Part shown: positions 10,075 to 18,287 of the stretch, in pieces
Layout of the letters: each line of letters starts with the position of its first letter
How positions within the stretch are numbered: position 1 is the stretch's first letter
Origin: an uncultured Lachnospiraceae bacterium
Lineage (GTDB): Bacteria; Bacillota; Clostridia; Lachnospirales; Lachnospiraceae
Direction of reading: 5' to 3'
Assembly (NCBI GenBank): GCA_946557105.1
Contig: CAMNSZ010000001.1
Coordinates: 237,405-301,404 of the forward strand
Length of the DNA stretch: 64,000 nt
Notes under the pieces: model-generated
Told to the model about the DNA's origin: nothing
What the model saw: the letters and a program-made list of their open reading frames with translations, nothing else
The model's database searches: none
Made by a program: the position numbers and the translations under genes

Positions 10075-10197
10075 CTTGTGTTATATCTCTTCGCAAGGGA
10101 GCACGAACCCTCATAAGGGCAAAAATAAGGAACGCAAAATTACATAGCACATTATAACACAATATGAATGGACTGTGTAAACTGATTGAAATGCTTT
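10075..10197 (+). repeat. Left copy of ~120 bp imperfect inverted repeat bounding an accessory island
   Basis: 10105-10130 GAACCCTCATAAGGGCAAAAATAAGG and 10180-10197 AACTGATTGAAATGCTTT are exact reverse complements of 17221-17246 and 17153-17170, with near-identical spacing (49 vs 50 nt). Confidence 0.9.
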
Positions 10198-10433
10198 TTA
10201 GCTGTTACAGAAAAGAGTATTGATGCAAAGGACAGTCTGGAAGTGTGGTGATTTTACGGGCAGATTACTATGGAAGCAGTCCGCCTTTTATGAAAACTTT
10301 AGAAAAATATAAGCGGCATAAAGAAATAATAGGTGAAATGTAAAGTCTGTGTTACATAATTGAAGGAAAACGCGCATATTGGTTTGTTTAGATGTAACGT
10401 AATTTGTGTTACAATAATATTGGAGGTGAACTT

Positions 10434-11031
10434 ATGAGTTAGGAACTAACATATGATATTTACGCAAATCAAAGAACCAACACAGGAACAATTCGCTGAA
10501 AGGATGAGCATTACAAGGCAAGCTGCCTCAAGATGGGAAACAGATGAGGTTATATTGGAACTTAAAAAGCTTGTGGAGATGTGTTCTGTATTTTCATGTA
10601 AATTGGATGAATTGGTTAGAGGGAATATGCCTTCCCAAAATGAAATTTATTCTAAAGTCAAGATTAGAAAAGTACCTGTTTTCCAAATGGCCAAATATGT
10701 AACGGTTCATCTAATCCGGAATCTGATGTGCAAAATTATATGAAAAATCGGTGGGTGAGTGGATTGACTGCAACAAATTCAAACGCAAAATTAATTGGTT
10801 GGGATTTTCCTTACCGTAACAGAACTTTTTGCTTCGCCTTTTGAGAGAATACCGAGGGGATATAAATGTATCATAGAATTCTTACAAGCTAATGACCTTA
10901 AAGATAAATTATGTGAAGATATCATCTGTTGTTTTGAATAACAAATATGAAAAGAGAGTGTAGGCTATATGGATATTTATGTGCATGTTGACAGTGTTGC
11001 TAAGGAACATGCATATTCCATTTTCAATTAA
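10434..11031 (+). pseudogene. Decayed XRE-family regulator with GyrI-like/effector-binding C-terminus
   Basis: HTH (QEQFAERMSITRQAASRWETDEVI) only readable after frameshift and stop correction near the ATG; C-terminal residues (NAKLIGWDFPY, YVHVDSV) lie in other frames. Confidence 0.7.
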
Positions 11032-11043
11032 GGAGGAAACGAT

Positions 11044-11493
11044 ATGGAAAAAACAGCGAGTCAAATACAAAAGGAAAGAACAAAAGAATTAGAAAATAAA
11101 GCAAATGCACTTCTTAAAAGGTGTGATGTAGCAACGCTTACATCTATAAATGAGAAAGGATATCCGCGTACCTGCGTGGTGTCTATTGCGAAAGCGGATA
11201 CATTTTCGGATATCTATTTTGTGACTTCAAAGCGTTCGGATAAAGCTGGTAAAGCGTCGCACTTTGAAACCAATACGAAGTCAAGCGTTTGTTATTTTCT
11301 TGATGGAGATAGCGTGACTCTTATTGGAAACGTGGAGTTTGTAGGAGATAGAAAATTACAGGAATCTATAGAGGCTGATAGGCAATTTTTCAAAAAAGGG
11401 ATTGATGACCCCAAATTCAGATTAATTCGGTTTCACACAATTGAAGCCACGTTCTGGATAGAAGGTAAATTTAGAACCTGTAAATATAAATAA
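11044..11493 (+). CDS. Pyridoxamine 5'-phosphate oxidase-like (general stress protein 26-type) flavin-binding protein
   Basis: 149 aa; ANALLKRCDVATLTSINEKGYPRTCVVSIAKADTFSDIYFVTSKRSDKAG; SD AAGGAGG upstream. Confidence 0.85.
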   Translation: MEKTASQIQKERTKELENKANALLKRCDVATLTSINEKGYPRTCVVSIAKADTFSDIYFVTSKRSDKAGKASHFETNTKSSVCYFLDGDSVTLIGNVEFVGDRKLQESIEADRQFFKKGIDDPKFRLIRFHTIEATFWIEGKFRTCKYK

Positions 11494-11619
11494 TTCGTAC
11501 CGCAGACTACAGTTTAACAGAAGAGCCGAAAATTTCGAGACTATGAAAAAGTCTGTAAATACAGATTGGTATGTCAAGAGCGGCTGGCTGATACCAGCCG
11601 TTCTTTGACGGCTCTTCCT

Positions 11620-12467
11620 TTATTCCGGAGGACACCCTTCATACATGATCCCCGGTTCCCCATAGACCTGTGCCCGGTTTCGGATTGGTATCGTCCATTT
11701 TTTCGTGGCTTCAAAGGCTGCCGGATACAGAGCCTTCAGCAGGGCTGCATCGCTTGGGAATACTCTTCTCTGGCGGTTCAGCTTCCGGTATGTGGAATTC
11801 AGGGATTCTATCCCATTGGTCGTGTATATGACCTTCCTGACAGTCACAAAAAACTTGAAGATCGGTAAAACGGCATCCCGGTTATCTCTCCGGCGCTTTT
11901 TTCTCATCTGCCGCCTGATAGAGCGTCTTTAAATCTGCTGCAAAGGGTTTCCGGTCTTTCTCCGGAACATATTTCAGGGTATTCCTGACCTGAGGAACGA
12001 TGCAGCGCTGGTATTCCGTTTTGGGAAATGCTGTGGCAATTGCCTTCTGCATTGACGCCGAGAATCACATAAGCTGCCAGTTTTCGGATTACGCCATTGT
12101 CACGGACAGAATAATGGATTGCATCAATGTAGAGGATAGGATATATCTCATCTAACGGGCGGTTCTGCCAGTCTTCAATCTGTGGCCGTATCTTATCCGT
12201 AACATCACAGATAAAGCCTTCTGATGTCTCAAAGCCGTAAATGTCTTCTACGGTTTCAAAAATCTGGCGGGTAGTCATGCCTTTTGCATCATTGCTGTCA
12301 GAACGCTCTGATTTTTCATAGCCGGGATGCCCGTCCATTTCCGCTTCCAGCATTTCTTTGATGGTTCCGCCGAGCAAATCCTTCAGGGCTTCCTGAATGT
12401 CCTCAGCCGTCTGGACATCATACTCTTCCAAGAGCTGGTGAATGATGTTTCGTTTTCCTTCCGTCAT
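11620..12467 (-). mobile_element. IS256-family transposase relic, internally deleted and frameshifted
   Basis: Two adjoining ORFs (11620-11907, 11904-12467) with MTEGKRNIIHQLLEEY..., DAIHYSVRDNGVIRKLAAYVILGVNAEG, IYTTNGIESLNSTYRKLNRQRRVFPSDAALLKALY; the central catalytic parts are missing or shifted. Confidence 0.9.
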
Positions 12468-12529
12468 TTGTACTGTGTGTACAGGTTTCTTTTACCATGA
12501 TAAAAGGCTTCCTATGATTTTTTATTTTA

Positions 12530-13453
12530 TCATAGAAGACCTCTTAAAACATTATTTACAGAAAAAGTTTCACACTCTCTTGTCAAGTCTATAACCATTT
12601 CCGAGAATATTCCTGAAACGCTGATTTGATTTTCACTGTCAGAAACGTTTTCGTACTCTGTCTCTTTTCCTGCTTTTACATAATAAACATTACATTTTCT
12701 GCCCTTATTTACCACATTTACTATATTTTCCTGTGGGATATGAAGAATCGTTTTTGCTTTCCACTGGTTAATATCCAACCTTCCCGTAATCTTATCGACC
12801 GTAATTTCATAATCTGTCTTTGCTGTCAGTTCCAAACTTCCACTGCTGTCTAAAACTATGACATGCTCTGCATCACCGTCATATTCTAGGCGGTTCAGAT
12901 GAAGATTCCTGATTGCAAGCAGTTTCACGCTGGCTGCAATCTCACAGCTTTCAGAATATTTACATGGAAAGACAATCTCAACCGTCAGCGATTCCTCTGC
13001 TTCATAACGGCTTAACTTATTTTTGTTAATGCAGATTACATCCAGCTTGTTTTTCTTTTCATCCAGCTTTATCTTAAACATGGAGTCTAAATTTTCAAGG
13101 GTTTCAGAGGACAGCTTAATATGTAGTTTTTCATCGTCACCTGATGACAGCAGAATTGTGGATGCACTTCCAATATTGACATCAAAATGTTTTTCACGGT
13201 CAATGTCATAGATTGTTTCGCTGGTATATACAGATGTTTCCGGAGCTGCTTTTGTGACAGAATCCATAAGCAGCTCATCTATGGTAGTCTTAAAAATCTC
13301 TGCTATGATTACCATATTTTCCACATCAGGCAATCCTTTTCCTGTTTCCCACTTTGTGATAGCCTGCCTTGAAACACCAATTTTTTCGGCAAGCTGCTCT
13401 TGTGAGATACCTTCTTTTTTTCGTATTTCCTTTAATTTTTCAGAAAAATTCAT
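12530..13453 (-). CDS. XRE-family HTH regulator fused to a C-terminal beta-rich (DUF4097-like) domain
   Basis: N-terminal IRKKEGISQEQLAEKIGVSRQAITKWETGKGLPD; remainder is repeating beta-strand-like sequence, no TM segment seen. Confidence 0.85.
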   Translation of the reverse strand: MNFSEKLKEIRKKEGISQEQLAEKIGVSRQAITKWETGKGLPDVENMVIIAEIFKTTIDELLMDSVTKAAPETSVYTSETIYDIDREKHFDVNIGSASTILLSSGDDEKLHIKLSSETLENLDSMFKIKLDEKKNKLDVICINKNKLSRYEAEESLTVEIVFPCKYSESCEIAASVKLLAIRNLHLNRLEYDGDAEHVIVLDSSGSLELTAKTDYEITVDKITGRLDINQWKAKTILHIPQENIVNVVNKGRKCNVYYVKAGKETEYENVSDSENQISVSGIFSEMVIDLTRECETFSVNNVLRGLL

Positions 13454-13465
13454 ATGAAACCTCCT

Positions 13466-15730
13466 TTAATCTTTTAATAGTGAATATGCTGTAATCTTTT
13501 TAATCGGTGCAGAAAGAAGTACACTGATTCCAAATGCCACAGCAGTAAACATAACCGCAAATATAATTAAAATCCAAACGGATACTTCAAACTGATTTTT
13601 TACAGCCCCAATCAGTGAAAAAATAACATTGTCTATTGCGGGAAGATACCAAAATCCGGCTATTGCTGAAATGACTGATGCCACAGCAGTGGCGGGTATA
13701 AACTCAAACGCCGTCTTGACAGTAAGCTGCCTGTTTGTATATCCGATTGCTTTATATATTCCAAATTCCTGTCTGCGCCTGCTTATCATTGAATTTATGA
13801 TAACATACATCACAAGCAATACCATCAGTACGGAAATTACAAACAGGATAATCACAATGACTGAAACAATACCCGTATACATCATTTGACCATTTTCACT
13901 CATCTGTTCAAAATTTACTGACGATTTAACTACTGTATCGTAGTTTTCTTCGTACTCCTTTATAAACGCATCGGCATTTTTATCATATAAGTAAACATTG
14001 ACGGATTCCGTTTTTTCGCCGATTTTTTCATATCCTTTACTTGTCAGCTGACATACCGCCCCGGCATTATTAACGCTTTGAATATAGCCTGTTACAATGT
14101 AATTTTGCGATTGGGAGCCGACTGTTATCTCTATTTCTTTACCGATAGGATAATCGTCCGCAAGTGCGTTTCCTACTGCAATTTCATTATCTTTCGCGGG
14201 GCTGCTTCCCTCATAACAGATATCGTTTGTTACTTTTGAAAAATCTTCACACACAAAGGCGGTAAGACTGCCATCCGTATAGCTTACAGGTACGGAAGCA
14301 TATTCCATAAAAAGCTGCACACGATTATCCTTTTGAAGAATTTTCTTAAGTTCTGCCATTTTTTCATCCTCAGCCGTAAAAATAACAGACGGTAATTCCT
14401 CTGAAAGCGTATTCATAAAATTATCCGACTTAATATTTACATTGTATAAAAGAGTTCCTGCAAAAGACAGCAGCACCATGATACAAAATGCAACAATAAA
14501 AAGTAATATATTCTGTCCCACTGATTCTTCCCCGACAACGCCTCTTATAGCGTTTATAGGCTCTAATCTATGTATTTTCCCTGCTGAAATATAGGAAAAA
14601 AGTAATATTGCCAATGTCAGTGTCAGAACTACGATCAGCATAGCCATTATATCAAATACAGGAGTATAGGAAAATCCTGATTGGATTGCCAAAATACCCG
14701 CTACAAAAGGCAAAACGGCATAAGATACAGCGATTCCAATGACTGTAGCAATAATCCCTACAAACACATAGGGCATAACTGCCCCCGCAATAATCATATT
14801 ACTTGTATAACCAATTGCTTTTAATACCCCCATCTGCGCAAGTTCGTCCTCTACCCCGCTTCGTATCCGAAAGTTACTGAGGAAAATACTCACTACAAGT
14901 ATAATTGCAGCAATCGCCAAAAATATAACGATAAGCAGCGTACAGACCATCGTTCTGGTCTGTTTTGAAGCTGCCCTGTCATTGATGCTTAATAAGGCAA
15001 TCCCTTTTCCTTTTATCATTTCAGATATTATATTTTTCATTTCACTTAAATCAGCGTTTTCAGTTGTTTTTATGGAATATTCCTTAACGGCATTATTGCT
15101 GTATTTACCTGCAAATTCCTCATAGACCGCTTTCGGAAAATAGCCGCCAATCAGTCCTGTACCGTAATTTCCATACTGCATCTCCAATACGGTTCCGCCA
15201 ATATGATAAGTATGATCCTTGCCGTCTATGGAATAAGTAATGCTGCCGCCCTCCGTAAAACCGCCCAATTTTTTCATATACATGGGAATATAAGCAGAAT
15301 CTCCGCTCTTTCCCGCTTGTTCCGTAACATCAAGCAGATTCAGTTTCCTTTCCTCATCAATATTGTAAAAAACAGTATTCATGTCAAAATCAGACCCTGC
15401 AAATTCACGGACTGTTACCGGAGTAAATACCCCGCCATGCTTTTCAACAAATGATACCCCGTTGATTTCCTCTACTTCTGTGAGCAGATTATCATTATCC
15501 TGAATCTGTGGAATGATAAAATTGATATCCGCTGTGTCAAGCTTGTCAAACAGGTCATCATAAGCGTCAAATGTTTGAAAAGCAAGCACAAGGGCAATAT
15601 TTATAATAAATGCGGTCAGACAGATAAACACCCCAAAAGATATGTACTGTCCTTTTGCTTTATTCAAATTATGTAAAATCAACGTGGATAGTTTTTTCAT
15701 GATTCGAAGAATCATTATGCCAGACTTCAT
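13466..15730 (-). CDS. ABC transporter permease, FtsX/MacB-like
   Basis: 754 aa with hydrophobic segments at both ends and large soluble domains; adjacent ATPase gene. Confidence 0.92.
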   Translation of the reverse strand: MKSGIMILRIMKKLSTLILHNLNKAKGQYISFGVFICLTAFIINIALVLAFQTFDAYDDLFDKLDTADINFIIPQIQDNDNLLTEVEEINGVSFVEKHGGVFTPVTVREFAGSDFDMNTVFYNIDEERKLNLLDVTEQAGKSGDSAYIPMYMKKLGGFTEGGSITYSIDGKDHTYHIGGTVLEMQYGNYGTGLIGGYFPKAVYEEFAGKYSNNAVKEYSIKTTENADLSEMKNIISEMIKGKGIALLSINDRAASKQTRTMVCTLLIVIFLAIAAIILVVSIFLSNFRIRSGVEDELAQMGVLKAIGYTSNMIIAGAVMPYVFVGIIATVIGIAVSYAVLPFVAGILAIQSGFSYTPVFDIMAMLIVVLTLTLAILLFSYISAGKIHRLEPINAIRGVVGEESVGQNILLFIVAFCIMVLLSFAGTLLYNVNIKSDNFMNTLSEELPSVIFTAEDEKMAELKKILQKDNRVQLFMEYASVPVSYTDGSLTAFVCEDFSKVTNDICYEGSSPAKDNEIAVGNALADDYPIGKEIEITVGSQSQNYIVTGYIQSVNNAGAVCQLTSKGYEKIGEKTESVNVYLYDKNADAFIKEYEENYDTVVKSSVNFEQMSENGQMMYTGIVSVIVIILFVISVLMVLLVMYVIINSMISRRRQEFGIYKAIGYTNRQLTVKTAFEFIPATAVASVISAIAGFWYLPAIDNVIFSLIGAVKNQFEVSVWILIIFAVMFTAVAFGISVLLSAPIKKITAYSLLKD

Positions 15731-15733
15731 ATA

Positions 15734-16495
15734 TTACCACCCCATTTCTTTAATGAATTTATCAAGTTTTTCAGTTCTTTCCATGTTGTCCTGCTCAAAT
15801 TTTCCTAGATCACATTCGCCAAAAATTTTCCCATCTTTAATATAAATGATGCGATTTCCACGCAGGGCTGATTTTTTGTCATGAGTAACCATGACGATAC
15901 TCTGACCTTTATCATGAAGCGAAGTAAAAACATCAAGGACTGCCGCCGAATTTGCGGAATTTAACGCACCTGTCGGCTCGTCCGCAAAAAGTACATTGGG
16001 ATTATTGATAACTGCCCTGACAATGCCCGCCCTTTGCGCTTCGCCTCCTGAAATCTGAGCAGATGTTTTTCTCCATGTTTTTTCAGGAATGTTTACCAAA
16101 GAAAACAACTCCTCTGCACGATTTTTAATATCTTCCCTATTTTTACTTGTCAGCACCCCTGCCGTAATGACATTATCCATAAGGTTCATCTTATCAATTA
16201 AATAAATCTGTTGGAACACAAATCCACACTCTTTCCGCCGAAACACAGCCAGCTTGTCATTGTTTAACTTCGTGATGTCCACTCCGTCAAAGTAAATCTC
16301 CCCACCGTCCGGCTTATCCATACCTGAGAGGGAATACATCAAGGTAGATTTGCCTGCCCCCGATGAACCCATAATAACGGTAAAATCCCCTTTGTAAATA
16401 TCAATATTCAGATCCGAATAAATGACCTGAATACTTTCGCCTTTGCCAAAAGCCTTTTTCAAATGCTTTGCTGATATGGATATTTGCTTGTTCAT
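15734..16495 (-). CDS. ABC transporter ATP-binding protein (MacB/LolD-like)
   Basis: GSSGAGKSTLMYSLSG Walker A, ISGGEAQRAGIVRAVI signature, NVLFADEPTGALNS Walker B. Confidence 0.96.
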   Translation of the reverse strand: MNKQISISAKHLKKAFGKGESIQVIYSDLNIDIYKGDFTVIMGSSGAGKSTLMYSLSGMDKPDGGEIYFDGVDITKLNNDKLAVFRRKECGFVFQQIYLIDKMNLMDNVITAGVLTSKNREDIKNRAEELFSLVNIPEKTWRKTSAQISGGEAQRAGIVRAVINNPNVLFADEPTGALNSANSAAVLDVFTSLHDKGQSIVMVTHDKKSALRGNRIIYIKDGKIFGECDLGKFEQDNMERTEKLDKFIKEMGW

Positions 16496-16819
16496 AACAC
16501 AACCACCTTTCTTTTGATTATGTATCATACAATAATGAAAAAGCCCATACTACGCCACCAACAGTTGTATACATTTGATTTTTTTATGCTACTTTCCGTT
16601 TCATATCAATGTGGCAATGTTTTTATGCCCTCAGAGAATATGATTCAATGGCATTATTCTTAATTGCACCATGAAAAAGTGCGTAACTGCCCATTCTGTC
16701 ATGGATATCCCCATAAGATTAGGCTGTTGCACACTTTCCCGCAATGCTAATATGAATTCCATTTTTCCAATCATTTATATTTATAAAATGTTCTTCTTGT
16801 TGAGCAGATGATTTAGAAA

Positions 16820-16854
16820 AGGTGCTGACTACATAATAAAAATAGTCAGCACCT
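16820..16854 (-). terminator. Rho-independent terminator-like hairpin
   Basis: aggtgctgacta-11 nt-tagtcagcacct, perfect 12-bp arms, just 3' of the 16866-17105 ORF. Confidence 0.8.
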
Positions 16855-16865
16855 CGTTAATGTTG

Positions 16866-17105
16866 CTACCAAATTTCCAAACTATCCTCTGCATCTACCC
16901 ACATCTGTAAGTTGCCATCAAGTGCTAATCGGGCATATTCAAGCGGATTGTCTATTGCTAATGCAGCTAAAGCACATTGGGAACAGGGAGTCATCTGTAA
17001 TCCATCTTCAGCTATATTACAGTCAATCCGTATGATATATCCGTCAAAGGTGGTTATATCAACACTATTGTGGTACATATTATATTCTGCATATATGAAT
17101 CTCAT
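16866..17105 (-). CDS. Small DUF6061-like protein
   Basis: 79 aa; MRFIYAEYNMYHNSVDITTFDGYIIRIDCNIAEDGLQMTPCSQCALAALAIDNPLEYARLALDG; family recalled from mobile-element cargo in Firmicutes. Confidence 0.6.
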   Translation of the reverse strand: MRFIYAEYNMYHNSVDITTFDGYIIRIDCNIAEDGLQMTPCSQCALAALAIDNPLEYARLALDGNLQMWVDAEDSLEIW

Positions 17106-17152
17106 ATCTTATCTGTCCTTTCTTTGCTAATTGAATTTTGGGAGAAATTAAG

Positions 17153-17276
17153 AAAGCATTTCAATCAGTTCTTCCTACCTGATTTATATTGCGCTATAAT
17201 TTATTACAAGTTTTTCTTTCCCTTATTTTTGCCCTTATGAGGGTTCATAACACAGGGGAAAAGGATATAACACAAG
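17153..17276 (-). repeat. Right copy of island-bounding inverted repeat
   Basis: Reverse complement matches 10075-10197 in exact blocks of 26 and 18 nt plus CTTGTGTTATATC (17264-17276). Confidence 0.9.
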
Positions 17277-17589
17277 AGAAAATCTAAGGGCAAACTCACT
17301 TGCTATAAATTTAGCATTTTCAAGGGTTTGCGAACTTTTTGAAGATAAGAGATAACAGTTAATAAATGTTATAAATTAGGTCTTATCAGAATTCCGGTTT
17401 ATATACTCGATTATGAAATATTTGTCCGCCACTTTCAAAGCGTATTGACATACTTATTTCTAATGGGGCACAATTCCGAAAGGGAAGAAATATTTTTCCA
17501 CAAAAACGGTACATATCTTACGTATACCTAAATATACCATAAAAAGCTATTTTTTCCTACCATATCTAATAATATAATCAAACCGAATA

Positions 17590-17830
17590 ATTCGGACTTT
17601 TCCATTGCTGCCGCACTCATCTTATGCGCCGCAAACTGGATATTGGCGCTCACTGCAGGAGAAATATTGGGCTCCCATAGTATGGGCGGTGAATACGGCG
17701 CGGACCGTGGACTGGGAGTCTTACTTGAAACTCCTTCGACCCTGATTCCTTTTTTGTAACCTTATTGGTAATTTTTGTATTTTCTGTGGCCCTAGGAACG
17801 CTTATCAGAATGTTGCGCAGCAAGAAATAG
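17590..17830 (+). pseudogene. Frameshifted remnant of a small membrane protein (unidentified)
   Basis: Frame 1 reads SDFSIAAALILCAANWILALTAGEILGSHSMGGEYGADRGLGVLLE...; a +1 shift continues DPDSFFVTLLVIFVFSVALGTLIRMLRSKK*. Confidence 0.45.
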
Positions 17831-17955
17831 CTTCCATATTCATCTACATGAATATTTTTTTACCGCCCTGCACACGCTAACCGTGAAAGGACGGCATAGT
17901 GTGAAAAATCACGCTGATGTGCTGATGCTTTTTAAGGCATGCAGACGAATTTGTG

Positions 17956-18030
17956 CCGGAGCGTCACAAATTTGTTTGATGGCAGACACAAATTTGAAAT
18001 TTGCGTCGCCCCGTCGCATAAACGCTCCGG
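17956..18030 (+). repeat. Start-proximal dispersed intergenic element, copy A
   Basis: CCGGAGCGT (17956-17964) ... ACGCTCCGG (18022-18030) inverted arms; CACAAATTTG repeated at 17965 and 17987; ends directly before GGAGATTAATATG. Confidence 0.65.
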
Positions 18031-18043
18031 AACGGAGATTAAT

Positions 18044-18202
18044 ATGGACAATAACACGTTAAAAACCAAAAACGCTACTTCCGATAAAGCTTCAGGCTCT
18101 TCCAATGTCTATGATGACGGCAACATTCCTCAGACCGATTTGCCCAAGGACATTATCCCTGACGAGGTTCCCAGAAAGGACGGCCCCGGCGGCGAAAAGT
18201 AA
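18044..18202 (+). CDS. Small hydrophilic protein (52 aa), function unknown
   Basis: MDNNTLKTKNATSDKASGSSNVYDDGNIPQTDLPKDIIPDEVPRKDGPGGEK preceded by GGAG-N5-ATG. Confidence 0.5.
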   Translation: MDNNTLKTKNATSDKASGSSNVYDDGNIPQTDLPKDIIPDEVPRKDGPGGEK

Positions 18203-18209
18203 CGGCTTC

Positions 18210-18261
18210 ATCCTGTCCGGATATGCTTCGGCCACTGTTTTTTTACTTCTTCGGACAGGAT
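18210..18261 (+). repeat. Inverted repeat (10-bp perfect arms) after the small ORF
   Basis: atcctgtccg (18210-18219) / cggacaggat (18252-18261); a T run lies inside the loop. Confidence 0.6.
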
Positions 18262-18287
18262 AACCTTACATAATATGTTGAACACTG

